Shown here: piece by piece, positions 18,635 through 26,565 of the stretch
Position numbering within the stretch: the first letter of the stretch is position 1
Layout of the letters: every line of letters begins with the position of its first letter
The notes under the pieces: model-generated
The model's database searches: none
Told to the model about the DNA's origin: nothing
Seen by the model: the letters and a program-made list of their open reading frames with translations, nothing else
Made by a program: the position numbers and the translations under genes
NCBI RefSeq assembly: GCF_050589645.1
Contig: NZ_JBNGOQ010000001.1
Span: 1,271,184 to 1,335,183 of the forward strand
DNA from: JBNGOQ01 sp050589645
GTDB lineage: Bacteria; Bacteroidota; Bacteroidia; Flavobacteriales; Flavobacteriaceae
Length of the DNA: 64,000 nt
Direction: 5' to 3'

Positions 18635-19279
18635 TTACACCTGTATCAGTGCTTTAAACGCTTTTAATTTTTCTGGCTCTTTACGTCCGGGTTCACTTTC
18701 AAAACTGCTGTTGACATCAATGGCATGGCAATATTTGGATGCCCCTGTTTGCAAAAAGGCCGCTATTTTGTCCTTTTCCCCAAGCCCGATACCTCCGCTG
18801 AGGAAATACGGTTTGCTAGAGGGATAATTTTTCAATACTTCCCAATCAAAAGTATAGCCGTTGCCTCCGGGAAGTTTTCCCTTGGTATCGAACATATAGT
18901 AATCACTGACCGCCTCATAGGGTTCCAGTACGGTAAAATCAAAATGTACGTCAACAGAAAATACTTTGATGATCTTTACCTTCGATAATTCACCTGAACG
19001 TAGCACTTTTGCCCGTAGGTCAGCACAAAAAGCCGGACTTTCCATCCCGTGAAGTTGTATGCCCCACAGATGGAACCGCGCTACTTTTTCTATGATTTCC
19101 GCGATGCCAGCGTCTACAAAAACCCCTACTTTCTTAATATGGGCGGGAATCTCGGGAAGCTGTGCCCCAACATAGCGTTTGGACGGTTCCCAAAAGATAA
19201 ACCCCATATAGTCAGGGCCGAGTGTGGCCACGCTATGGCTATTGTCTTGATATTTCATCCCACAGACCTTCAGTTTCAT
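18635..19279 (-). CDS. trpF: Phosphoribosylanthranilate isomerase
   Basis: A 214-residue TIM barrel that catalyses the Amadori rearrangement of phosphoribosylanthranilate. The catalytic cysteine is in the N-terminal KVCGMKY (Cys5), the middle strand carries IQLHGMES, and the phosphate site is in LSGGIG near residue 158. The catalytic Asp is in the FDTKGKLPGG segment. The start overlaps the trpC stop by four bases (ATGA), so the two are translationally coupled but not fused, unlike the E. coli trpCF fusion. Confidence 0.95.
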   Translation of the reverse strand: MKLKVCGMKYQDNSHSVATLGPDYMGFIFWEPSKRYVGAQLPEIPAHIKKVGVFVDAGIAEIIEKVARFHLWGIQLHGMESPAFCADLRAKVLRSGELSKVKIIKVFSVDVHFDFTVLEPYEAVSDYYMFDTKGKLPGGNGYTFDWEVLKNYPSSKPYFLSGGIGLGEKDKIAAFLQTGASKYCHAIDVNSSFESEPGRKEPEKLKAFKALIQV

Positions 19280-20064
19280 GGCGTATTCAATTGGGTTATA
19301 AAGTGTTCGGCACCTTCTCCAGGATTGGAGGCCTTCATAAAATTCTCCCCGATTAAAAAGCCTTGGTACCCAAAGGGCCTAAGTTCCTTAATGGCTTCCA
19401 CATTGCCAATACCGCTTTCCGATACCTTTACAAAATCCTCGGGAATGGAAGCGGACAGGGATTTACTGGTCTCCAGACTTACCTCAAAGGTTTTCAAATT
19501 CCGGTTGTTTACGCCCAGCATGTCCACGCTGGGTAGCAAGGACCTTCTCAGTTCCTCCAGATTATGGACCTCCAACAGGACCTCTAGCCCCAAACTTTGG
19601 GCAAATTCGGATAGTTCCTTAATTTCCGCCGTCTCCAATATGGCTGTAATCAACAAAACAACATCTGCCCCGTAAGCCTTTGCTTCCAAGACTTGATAGG
19701 GGTCTATAATAAATTCCTTGCGTAATAAGGGCAATTGTACGGCCGCCCTGGCCAGCGTAAGATCGTCCAGGGAACCCCCAAAATACTTGCCATCGGTCAA
19801 AACGGACATTCCCGAAACACCTGCATTTTCATAGCCCCTGGCAACGTCATGAACGCTTAACGCTTGATTGATCACCGCCTTGGAAGGCGAACGCCTCTTA
19901 TGCTCTGCAATAATTCCCGTTTTGCTATTGCGCAGAGCGGTTGCCAGGGAATGCGATTTTCTCTGGAACAAGATCGAATGTTCCAATTGTGAAATAGGGA
20001 TAAGTTCCTTTTTAAGAGCGACTTCCCTTCGTTTATCACGAACTATTTTTTCTAGAATATTCAT
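19276..20064 (-). CDS. trpC: Indole-3-glycerol phosphate synthase
   Basis: A 262-residue TIM barrel enzyme that closes the indole ring. Seen: N-terminal ILEKIVRDKRREVA, then AEHKRRSPSK (about residues 53-62) with the catalytic lysine, FIIDPYQ, the LGVNNRNLKTF block and SESGIG with the phosphate-binding loop. Seven bases separate it from trpD, and its end overlaps trpF. Confidence 0.96.
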   Translation of the reverse strand: MNILEKIVRDKRREVALKKELIPISQLEHSILFQRKSHSLATALRNSKTGIIAEHKRRSPSKAVINQALSVHDVARGYENAGVSGMSVLTDGKYFGGSLDDLTLARAAVQLPLLRKEFIIDPYQVLEAKAYGADVVLLITAILETAEIKELSEFAQSLGLEVLLEVHNLEELRRSLLPSVDMLGVNNRNLKTFEVSLETSKSLSASIPEDFVKVSESGIGNVEAIKELRPFGYQGFLIGENFMKASNPGEGAEHFITQLNTP

Positions 20065-20071
20065 TAGATAA

Positions 20072-21067
20072 TTAATTCCTGCTCAGTTCCTGTACTTTTT
20101 TTAGGGCCTCCAATCCTTTTCCGCTAAGCAAGGCGGCCTTTGCCTGTTCAAATCCTTCTCTGGGTGTGGTCTCCTTTACCGTGGCTATCGCCATGCCCGC
20201 ATTGGCACAAACCACATTGTTCTGCGCCTCGGTTCCCTGTCCGCTAAGGATGTCCACAAAAATCTTTGCGGAGTCGGCTATGCTTTCACCCCCCGCGATA
20301 TCGGCTTGTGAAATACTGGGGACACCAAAGTCCGAGGGTCTTAATATGCCCTCCGAGTGGTTGGAAATGGTCTTGGTATTCCCGGTAAGCGATATTTCAT
20401 CATATCCATCCAGGGCGTGTAATACGGTAAATCTTTTGTTGGTATTCTGATAGAGGTATCCGTACATCCGTGCCAATTCCAGATTGAACACACCTACCAT
20501 CTGATTTTTGGGAAAGGCTGGGTTAACCATGGGACCCAGCATATTGAAAAAGGTCTTCACCCCAAGCTCCCTCCTAATGGGGGCCACGTTTTTCATGGCA
20601 GGATGGAACAAGGGCGCATGTAGGACACAAATGCCCGCCTTGTCCAAAGATTTTTCGAGGAAATCCGCTTCATTACTGAATTTGATGCCCAGATATTCCA
20701 TCACATTGCTACTTCCACACTTGGAGGAAACCCCATAGTTGCCGTGTTTGGTGACCTTTACCCCTGCTCCTGCCGTGATGAAGGAGGCCAAAGTGGAAAT
20801 ATTAAAGGTGTCCTTTCCATCACCCCCTGTGCCGCATAGATCTACGGGGTCGTAGGCCGAAAGGTCCACGGCCAAACATAGCTCTAGCAATGCATCGCGG
20901 AAACCCTCCAATTCCTCGATGGTAATACTCCGCATCATATAGACCGTTAAAAAAGCTGCAATCTGACTGGGATTGTAAGCGCCTTTGGCGATATTCACCA
21001 AAATTTCTTTGGCATCCTCCTTGGAGAGGATGTCGTGGTTGATCAAGCTATTGAGCGTTTCTTTCAT
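20072..21067 (-). CDS. trpD: Anthranilate phosphoribosyltransferase
   Basis: A 331-residue enzyme that adds phosphoribosyl to anthranilate. The PRPP-binding glycine loop CGTGGDGKDTFNIST (about residues 78-92), KHGNYGVSSKCGS and the Mg2+-binding DE in GYDEIS are visible. It is not fused to trpG, unlike in enteric bacteria. Located 38 bases behind trpG. Confidence 0.96.
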   Translation of the reverse strand: MKETLNSLINHDILSKEDAKEILVNIAKGAYNPSQIAAFLTVYMMRSITIEELEGFRDALLELCLAVDLSAYDPVDLCGTGGDGKDTFNISTLASFITAGAGVKVTKHGNYGVSSKCGSSNVMEYLGIKFSNEADFLEKSLDKAGICVLHAPLFHPAMKNVAPIRRELGVKTFFNMLGPMVNPAFPKNQMVGVFNLELARMYGYLYQNTNKRFTVLHALDGYDEISLTGNTKTISNHSEGILRPSDFGVPSISQADIAGGESIADSAKIFVDILSGQGTEAQNNVVCANAGMAIATVKETTPREGFEQAKAALLSGKGLEALKKVQELSRN

Positions 21068-21105
21068 TTTACTTTGGATTAAGCAGGCCCATCTTCCCGA
21101 TAAGC

Positions 21106-21669
21106 CTAATTTTTTAACCAGTTTTCCAAGATCTTTTTTCCATAGGGGGTCAGCACGGATTCTGGATGGAATTGTACCGCCGACACCTGGTATTCTTTAT
21201 GGCGCAAGGACATAATTTGCCCGTTTTCATCGTAGGATGTAGCCTCTAGGGCCTCGGGAAGGTCGGCATGGACCACCCAGGAGTGATAACGGCCCACTTC
21301 AATTTCCCTTGGTAGATCCTGAAACAATGGATCTCCTTGTGTAATTTTTATTTTGGTTGCAATGCCGTGGTACACCTCCTCCAGGTTTACGATAGTGCCA
21401 CCAAATACCTCACCTATGGCCTGTTGCCCCAGGCACACGCCAAATATTTTCTTAGTGGGGGCATAGGTAGCTATGATTTCTTTGAGCAGCCCGGCCTCAT
21501 CCGGTATCCCAGGTCCTGGGGAAAGCACGATTTTCTCAAAGGAATCCACTTCCTCCAACTGTAGTTGGTCGTTTCTTTTGACCACCACCTCACAGTCCAG
21601 ATCTTCCAGGTAATGCACCAGATTATAGGTAAAACTATCGTAGTTGTCTATCATCAGTATTTTTTCCAT
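21106..21669 (-). CDS. trpG: Anthranilate synthase glutamine amidotransferase subunit
   Basis: A 187-residue class I glutamine amidotransferase that supplies ammonia to TrpE. Nucleophile Cys is in GVCLGQQAIGE and the His/Glu of the triad in VQFHPESVLT. I start at the ATG at 21669 (MEKILMIDNYDSF), which is the standard start; the open frame upstream runs through the trpE coding end. It begins 10 bases after the trpE stop. Could also serve aminodeoxychorismate synthase, as amphibolic TrpG/PabA do in some bacteria; that is not decidable here. Confidence 0.95.
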   Translation of the reverse strand: MEKILMIDNYDSFTYNLVHYLEDLDCEVVVKRNDQLQLEEVDSFEKIVLSPGPGIPDEAGLLKEIIATYAPTKKIFGVCLGQQAIGEVFGGTIVNLEEVYHGIATKIKITQGDPLFQDLPREIEVGRYHSWVVHADLPEALEATSYDENGQIMSLRHKEYQVSAVQFHPESVLTPYGKKILENWLKN

Positions 21670-21679
21670 TTTCCTTTCT

Positions 21680-23077
21680 TTAAATGGTTTCAGCGATTTC
21701 CAGTGCCTTGGTGAGGGCGCCCAGTTTATTGAAGGTTTCCTGTAGTTCCGTTTCCGGGTCCGACGCTGCCACCAAACCTGCACCGGCCTGGTAATGCAAG
21801 CGGTGATTCTTGCTTAAAAAGGTACGTATCATAATGGCGTGGTTAAAGTTTCCCTTAAAATCCATGAAGCCAATAGCGCCTCCATAATAGTCCCTACTTG
21901 TTTTTTCATATTTTTCTATGAGCTGCATAGCCATGTGCTTGGGAGCGCCGCTCAAGGTTCCCGCCGGAAAGGTGTCTGCCACCACCTTCATGGTGGGAAT
22001 ATCAGGCTTCTTTTTTCCAGTGACCTTGGAAACCAAATGGATAACATGGGAGAAGAACTGTACTTCCCTATAATTTTCAACGTTTACCATATTGCCATTT
22101 CGGCTAAGATCGTTCCGTGCCAGGTCTACCAGCATTACGTGCTCGCTATTTTCTTTATCATCCTCGGTCAATTTTTTGGCCAGAAGGGCATCCTGTTCGT
22201 CATTGCCGGTTCTTTTGAACGTTCCGGCTATAGGATGTATTTCGGCCTTGCCATCATGCACCACCAGCTGGGCTTCCGGGGAACTTCCAAATATCTTAAA
22301 ATCCCCATAATCAAAATAGAACAGATAGGGAGAGGGGTTGATGGAACGCAAAGCGCGGTACACATTAAATTCATCGCCCTTAAAATCCTGTGAAAACCTA
22401 CGCGACAGTACCAGTTGAAAGACATCACCCCTATGACAGTGTTTTTTGGCCAGTGCTACATGTTCCAAATATTCCTCGTCCCTTAAATTGGAGGTAGGCT
22501 CACCGGTTTTTGAAAAATTGTAGGACGCAAAATTTTTGATGGTAAGGATCTGCTCTATCTCCGGGATATTGTTCTCGGTTTCATAACAGTGGGCAAAAAT
22601 ATAAGCTTCGTTTTTGAAATGGTTGATCGCAATGATATTTTGATAGACCGCATAGTAAATATCGGGGATACCCAAATCGCCCTCTTTTTTTGTGATATCG
22701 ATGGCCTCAAAATAGCGCACGGCATCATAGGCCATATAGCCAAACAGACCGTTGTTGATAAACTTGAAACCGTTGTCCTTCGTGCTGAAATTTTGGCTAA
22801 AGTCATGAATCAGCTGCACTACATCGGTCTGGGAAGTAATCGGGGTCGTGCGTTGATCCCCATCCGGGAAGTGCTCCTTTACCATCTCATCTTGAACTTT
22901 GATGGAAGCGATGGGGTTACAGCAGATATAGGAAAAACTATTATCGTTGGCACGGTAGTCGCTACTTTCCAAAAGGATACTATTGGGAAACCTGTCGCGT
23001 ATTTTGAGATAGATACTTACCGGCGTAATGGTGTCCGCGAGGATTTTGGTATAATAGGTGTTGAGCGAATATTTCAT
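21680..23077 (-). CDS. trpE: Anthranilate synthase component I
   Basis: A 465-residue chorismate-using enzyme. Seen in order: N-terminal region with LLESSDY (the LLES element that binds tryptophan for feedback inhibition in the family), RGDVFQLVLSRRF, GSSPEAQLV, the HPIAGT active-site histidine, and GTLSGAPK near the C-terminus. First structural gene of trpEGDCFBA. The leader upstream carries an attenuator (see the features at 23156-23306), so both feedback inhibition and attenuation are expected. Confidence 0.96.
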   Translation of the reverse strand: MKYSLNTYYTKILADTITPVSIYLKIRDRFPNSILLESSDYRANDNSFSYICCNPIASIKVQDEMVKEHFPDGDQRTTPITSQTDVVQLIHDFSQNFSTKDNGFKFINNGLFGYMAYDAVRYFEAIDITKKEGDLGIPDIYYAVYQNIIAINHFKNEAYIFAHCYETENNIPEIEQILTIKNFASYNFSKTGEPTSNLRDEEYLEHVALAKKHCHRGDVFQLVLSRRFSQDFKGDEFNVYRALRSINPSPYLFYFDYGDFKIFGSSPEAQLVVHDGKAEIHPIAGTFKRTGNDEQDALLAKKLTEDDKENSEHVMLVDLARNDLSRNGNMVNVENYREVQFFSHVIHLVSKVTGKKKPDIPTMKVVADTFPAGTLSGAPKHMAMQLIEKYEKTSRDYYGGAIGFMDFKGNFNHAIMIRTFLSKNHRLHYQAGAGLVAASDPETELQETFNKLGALTKALEIAETI

Positions 23078-23090
23078 GAGCGAAATTTAT

Positions 23091-23115
23091 TGTCATTTCC
23101 GCAAAAGGCGGAAAT
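23091..23115. repeat. Short palindrome in the trp leader RNA
   Basis: GTCATTTCCGCAAAAGGCGGAAATC: a hairpin TTTCCGC-AAAA-GCGGAAA (one-base offset) located between the attenuator and the trpE start. Its GTCATT start resembles the palindromes at 17245-17430, suggesting a related REP-like unit. Confidence 0.55.
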
Positions 23116-23155
23116 CTTTAAAGGCTACTTTTTTTCAATAGATATGTATAAAATA

Positions 23156-23204
23156 AAAAGGCTTGTCGTGATTTGACAAGCCTTTTGTATGTTGATGTAC
23201 AAGG
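23156..23204 (-). terminator. trp attenuator: terminator and competing antiterminator
   Basis: Minus-strand RNA can form a 12-bp terminator stem (AAAAGGCTTGTC at 23186-23175 with GACAAGCCTTTT at 23167-23156, 7-base loop) followed by a U-rich run. A competing stem pairs CCTTGTA (23204-23198) with TACAAAAGG (23189-23181, two-base bulge). The two share 23181-23186 and exclude each other. A third stem, CTTACG (23232-23227) with CGTGAG (23218-23213), overlaps the leader peptide stop codon and serves as pause hairpin. Confidence 0.85.
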
Positions 23205-23213
23205 GTGCTTAGC

Positions 23214-23270
23214 TCACGACGTCTGACGTAAGTTTTTCCACCACCAAGTATTTACCGTTCTTCGTTTCAT
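23214..23270 (-). CDS. trpL: trp operon leader peptide with three consecutive Trp codons
   Basis: An 18-residue reading frame, MKRRTVNTWWWKNLRQTS, lies between the trp promoter and the terminator hairpin. Residues 9-11 are TGG TGG TGG (23246-23238). Tryptophan is rare, so three adjacent codons in an 18-codon frame at exactly this place is the signature of a sensor peptide for ribosome-mediated attenuation. A ribosome stalled on these codons would cover the 5' arm of the pause hairpin (23232-23227) and allow the antiterminator to form. The ATG starts about where transcription is expected to begin, so the RNA may be almost leaderless. Too short for ordinary gene callers; not shown to be translated. 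Confidence 0.85.
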   Translation of the reverse strand: MKRRTVNTWWWKNLRQTS

Positions 23271-23275
23271 TTGGT

Positions 23276-23306
23276 CAAATATAGAAAGGAATTTTAAACT
23301 GACAAA
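23276..23306 (-). promoter_or_regulatory. Promoter of the trp operon
   Basis: On the minus strand TTTG (23306-23303), 19 bases, then TATATTTG (23283-23276): an exact match to the Bacteroidota promoter TTTG-N19-TAnnTTTG. The start point would fall at about 23270-23272, at or just before the ATG of the leader peptide. Confidence 0.85.
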
Positions 23307-23324
23307 TTTTAAGGATTTAAAAAA

Positions 23325-23513
23325 TGGAGAGGTCGTCTAAAAAATACTTGGATGTCAGTTCGAGCGCAGTCGAGAACTCATTTTAGTAGGGTCCCCTTGG
23401 GCATCTCGACTGCCTGCCCTCCGTACGAGACTTTGGGAGGCCTGCCTGCCGGCAGGCAGGCGGGCGCTCGATGAGACATTTTTAGCTTTTATTACTTTTT
23501 AACGACCTCTCCA
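23325..23513. mobile_element. Nested palindromic element with 12-bp terminal inverted repeats (MITE-like)
   Basis: Ends TGGAGAGGTCGT (23325-23336) and ACGACCTCTCCA (23502-23513) are perfect inverted repeats. Inside, an arm GTTCGAGCGCAGTCGAGAAC (starting near 23357) pairs with CATCTCGACTG (23402-23412) plus CGCTCGATGAG (23465-23475). The second arm is split by 52 bases (23413-23464) that hold the perfect palindrome CCTGCCTGCCGGCAGGCAGG (23441-23460). No protein is encoded. It lies between the yceI stop and the trp promoter and may also end yceI transcription. Confidence 0.65.
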
Positions 23514-23535
23514 TCAACACTAAACCAATGATCGT

Positions 23536-24114
23536 TTAGAATTCCAAGTCAACGACCAAATCAAATTCATCGTATATGGTCTTATCGCCAAGATTTTCAA
23601 AGAAACTTCCGGAGCCATATTTCACATCGTATTTGGCACGATCTATCTTTAAGGTCGCCGTGGCCTTGCTTCCGTAAACGGAAACATCAAAGCTTACAGG
23701 CTTGGTAATTCCCTTTATGGTGAGGTCGCCAACCACTTTGTACGAATTTTTGCCCGAAACTTCCACACTGGTGAAAACCAACTTGGAGGTAGGATGATTT
23801 GCAACGCTAAAAAAGTCGTCGGATTTAAGATGCCCCTCCAATTTGCCTTTGTACTCTCCTTCCAGATCGGTAGAGACCAAAGTGGACATGTCCACTACGA
23901 ACTCTCCACCGGTAAGCTTGCCCTCTTCAAACAAAAGGGAACCTTGTTTTAGATCCACCGTTCCGGTGTGGGACCCAGTAACCTTATACGCTTTCCAGGT
24001 CACTTTGCTTTCGCTGGCCTTTACTTCTTTTTTCTCCCCGTCTATGGGCGTGTTGGCCGTTGCGGAAAATCCGAATACCAGGGCCATTACCATACTTAGT
24101 GCATTTCTTTTCAT
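23536..24114 (-). CDS. YceI family periplasmic protein
   Basis: A 192-residue protein with a signal peptide (about residues 1-20, ending SATA) and a YceI lipocalin-like beta barrel: the starting strand VTWKAYKVTGSHTGTV, a middle HLKSDDFF, the GDLTIKGITKPVSF strand and the closing DEFDLVVDLEF are typical. Family knowledge: these barrels bind isoprenoids or other amphiphiles; physiological roles are mostly unknown. Third gene after marR and the nitroreductase gene, 46 bases downstream, so probably under the same MarR control. Confidence 0.9.
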   Translation of the reverse strand: MKRNALSMVMALVFGFSATANTPIDGEKKEVKASESKVTWKAYKVTGSHTGTVDLKQGSLLFEEGKLTGGEFVVDMSTLVSTDLEGEYKGKLEGHLKSDDFFSVANHPTSKLVFTSVEVSGKNSYKVVGDLTIKGITKPVSFDVSVYGSKATATLKIDRAKYDVKYGSGSFFENLGDKTIYDEFDLVVDLEF

Positions 24115-24160
24115 GATTTTGATTTTAATTTCTGTTAATGATTGTTTCTGATGTTAAAAA

Positions 24161-24793
24161 TTATAAATGGGTAAATAACTCCTTCTTGGAGCGTCTTACT
24201 TTTTTGTAGTGCTGTGTTTCGTCAGCTTCGGAACGGTAACCAATGGTAGCCACCACAGCGGCATTGAGCCCCTTTTCCTTCAGCCCAAGAATTTCGTTGT
24301 AGGCTTCGGGTTCAAAGCCTTCCATAGGACAGGCGTCTATTTGAAGACTCGCCGCCGCAGAAAGGAGGTTGCCAAGCGCAATATAGGTCTGTCTTGCGGT
24401 CCATCCGGCCTTGGTACCGTCGTCGAGCGGCAATAATTTTGATTTCATAAAGTCGCCATATCCGCTAAGGCCATCCTTGGGGATTCCTCGGGTCTCGCTC
24501 ACCTTGTCCAGGTAGGAATCTATCAGCTCATCGTCTACCGCCGTCTTATTGGCAAAAACGATAAGGTGCGAGGCGTCTGTTATTTGCGACTGTCCCCAGG
24601 AAACCGATTTCAGTTGCTCTCTTAGGGCCGCATCGGAAATTATAAATACGTGATAAGGCTGAAGCCCATAGGAAGATACACTCAGCTGCATGGCGTGTAC
24701 AAGGGTATCCAGGTCCTCTTGGGAAACCTTTTTTTTATCGTCGAATTTTTTGGTGGCATAACGCCAGTTTAAGCTTTTTAAATAGGGATCCAT
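24161..24793 (-). CDS. Nitroreductase family NAD(P)H-dependent oxidoreductase
   Basis: A 210-residue FMN-dependent nitroreductase-fold protein. Seen: N-terminal LNWRYATKKFD with the family arginine that contacts FMN phosphate, then SSYGLQPYHVFIISD, the central AALGNLLSAAASL-type helix (here YIALGNLLSAAA) and the C-terminal VATIGYRSEADE with a KVRRSK tail. Family knowledge: such enzymes reduce quinones, nitro compounds or dihydropteridines using NAD(P)H. It starts 5 bases behind marR, an arrangement in which the regulator usually senses a substrate-like or oxidising compound. Confidence 0.9.
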   Translation of the reverse strand: MDPYLKSLNWRYATKKFDDKKKVSQEDLDTLVHAMQLSVSSYGLQPYHVFIISDAALREQLKSVSWGQSQITDASHLIVFANKTAVDDELIDSYLDKVSETRGIPKDGLSGYGDFMKSKLLPLDDGTKAGWTARQTYIALGNLLSAAASLQIDACPMEGFEPEAYNEILGLKEKGLNAAVVATIGYRSEADETQHYKKVRRSKKELFTHL

Positions 24794-24798
24794 AGGGT

Positions 24799-25245
24799 CT
24801 AAAATTTGTCCAATAAACTGTTTAACTGTTTCAATTCTTTTTTGTTGAAGTTTTGTAGGATGACCTTCTCCGCTTTGGAGACGGCCTTGTCCATTTTGGA
24901 AAGGGCCGCTATACCGGCCTCGGTAATGGTAATCTCCACTTTTCTTCTATTGGCTTCGCAAACGATGCGTTGCACATAGCCGCGCGCCAGCAATTTGTCG
25001 ATCAGACGCGTGGTATTGCTCATTTTGGCGACCATACGTTCGTTGATGGTAGAAAGATTGGCCGGTTTGCCCCGTTGCCCCCTAAGGATACGCAGGACGT
25101 TAAATTGCTGTTGGGAAACCTCAAAAGGTTTTAGCGCATTGGCAACGATCTCCGTGGTCTTGTTCTGTACCAGGATAAGATGGATGATCGTCCTTGCCTC
25201 CAACGGCATTTGTTTTTCCGTCTTGATAATTTTCTCTACGTTCAT
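24799..25245 (-). CDS. MarR family transcriptional regulator
   Basis: A 148-residue winged-helix regulator. The MarR core (about residues 30-135) shows the QFNVLRILRG helix, the recognition helix region LSTINERMVAKMSNTTRLIDKL and the wing with RRKVEITITEAG. I start at the ATG at 25245 (MNVEKIIK); the open frame upstream crosses the predicted promoter. It leads the marR-nitroreductase-yceI operon. Two overlapping palindromes at its transcription start suggest self-repression. Effector unknown. Confidence 0.9.
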   Translation of the reverse strand: MNVEKIIKTEKQMPLEARTIIHLILVQNKTTEIVANALKPFEVSQQQFNVLRILRGQRGKPANLSTINERMVAKMSNTTRLIDKLLARGYVQRIVCEANRRKVEITITEAGIAALSKMDKAVSKAEKVILQNFNKKELKQLNSLLDKF

Positions 25246-25248
25246 GTC

Positions 25249-25275
25249 TATACAACAATTGTATATACAAATGTA
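25249..25275 (-). promoter_or_regulatory. marR promoter with overlapping operator palindromes
   Basis: TACATTTG (minus strand, 25275-25268) fits the -7 box TAnnTTTG. Directly downstream lie TATACAA-CAA-TTGTATA (25249-25265) and the perfect 12-base palindrome TTGTATATACAA (25259-25270), covering the expected start site. MarR proteins typically bind such 16-20 base palindromes. I found no good upstream TTG element. Confidence 0.65.
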
Positions 25276-25377
25276 TGTCAAATTTTGGCCTCGCCATGTT
25301 TTTAACTGATAATTTTATGTTAAAAACGTATTGACGCAACAATCGATGGTTAATTTTATGGGAATAAAATCCAGTTT

Positions 25378-25923
25378 ATGTACAGGTTTCTTGTTCCCTT
25401 ATGCATCGTTCTTTTTCTAGGCTGTGGTAGGGGAGAGCGCAAAGAACAAAACAACTTGCAGGCCAATATGCCCGAAGAGGTGGCACCCGTAGAGGATGAT
25501 CTGAACTTGCCTGTATATGATTTCGCAGGTTTGGAACCTTTGCTCCATAAAGAGGACGGCAAGACCTATGTCATTAATTTTTGGGCCACTTGGTGTGCGC
25601 CTTGCGTTCGGGAACTTCCTCATTTTGAAAAGCTGAACGCAGAGCAAAAAGACAATGGTGTTGAGGTTATCCTGGTAAGTTTGGATATGCCCAGGATGTG
25701 GAAATCCCATTTGGTTCCTTTTATTGAAAAAAAGGGGCTGAAGTCCAACGTGGTGATTCTGGATGACCCCAAACAAAATACCTGGATACCTAAGGTAGAC
25801 CAGAATTGGTCCGGTGCCATTCCGGCTACACTGATTTACAGGGATGGGAACCGCAGCTTTTACGAACAATCGTTCGAGTATGATGAACTCAAATCGGAAT
25901 TGGATAAATTTTTAAAAGGATAG
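25378..25923 (+). CDS. TlpA-like thioredoxin-fold lipoprotein
   Basis: A 181-residue lipoprotein (signal ending LFLGC, Cys16) with a thioredoxin domain at about residues 45-180. The redox motif is WCAPC with Cys73 and Cys76, preceded by the usual NFWAT strand. The cis-proline region IPATLIY is present. Family knowledge: TlpA/ResA-type proteins reduce disulfides outside the cytoplasm, for example in cytochrome c maturation. The next gene begins 4 bases after the stop, so the two thioredoxin-fold proteins form an operon. It is divergent from marR. Confidence 0.9.
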   Translation: MYRFLVPLCIVLFLGCGRGERKEQNNLQANMPEEVAPVEDDLNLPVYDFAGLEPLLHKEDGKTYVINFWATWCAPCVRELPHFEKLNAEQKDNGVEVILVSLDMPRMWKSHLVPFIEKKGLKSNVVILDDPKQNTWIPKVDQNWSGAIPATLIYRDGNRSFYEQSFEYDELKSELDKFLKG

Positions 25924-25927
25924 CCTT

Positions 25928-26545
25928 ATGAAAACACTTAAAATTTTTGGATTGTTAGCGTTTGTGGCGCTGGCGAGCTCATTTACCTATAACGCCCTAT
26001 CTGGACCACCAGGATACGCTATTGGCGACAAGGCAACGGATTTTGAACTGAAAAACGTGGATGGTAAAATGGTTTCCCTGTCCGATTACGCGGATGCCAA
26101 GGGCTATTTGGTCATTTTTACCTGCAATAGTTGTCCGTACTCCGTGACCTATGAGGATAGAATCATAGCTTTGGACCAAAAATATAAACCTAAGGGCGTA
26201 CCGGTGATTGCCATAAACCCGAACAACCCAGCTGTGCAACCATCGGATAGTTATAAAAAGATGCAGGAACGGGCAGAGGCTAAGGGATTTCCCTTTCCCT
26301 ACCTATTGGATGAAGGCCAGGAGATCTTTCCGCAGTACGGGGCCACCCGAACCCCGCACGTTTTTCTTTTGGAAAAAACAGGGGGTGGAAACATTGTACG
26401 GTATATCGGTACCATAGACGACAATTCTTCCAATGCCGGTGCGGTGGAGGAAAAGTATGTGGAAAATGCCGTGGACGCCATGTTACAGGGCGCTGAGATA
26501 GAAGTAAAGACCACAAGGGCAATCGGTTGTTCCATAAAAGTTTGA
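25928..26545 (+). CDS. Exported AhpC/TSA-thioredoxin family protein
   Basis: A 205-residue protein with a signal peptide (about residues 1-22) and a peroxiredoxin/thioredoxin-like fold. Seen: KATDFELKNVDGKMVSL, then FTCNSCPYS with Cys66 and Cys69, and the cis-proline segment TRTPHVFLL. This is the redoxin subgroup with CNxCP, related to resA-like and AhpC/TSA members; the peroxidase activity is uncertain. Co-transcribed with the upstream TlpA-like lipoprotein gene. A terminator-like hairpin follows near 26566. Confidence 0.85.
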   Translation: MKTLKIFGLLAFVALASSFTYNALSGPPGYAIGDKATDFELKNVDGKMVSLSDYADAKGYLVIFTCNSCPYSVTYEDRIIALDQKYKPKGVPVIAINPNNPAVQPSDSYKKMQERAEAKGFPFPYLLDEGQEIFPQYGATRTPHVFLLEKTGGGNIVRYIGTIDDNSSNAGAVEEKYVENAVDAMLQGAEIEVKTTRAIGCSIKV

Positions 26546-26565
26546 TGCTCCACCAAGATATTGTT

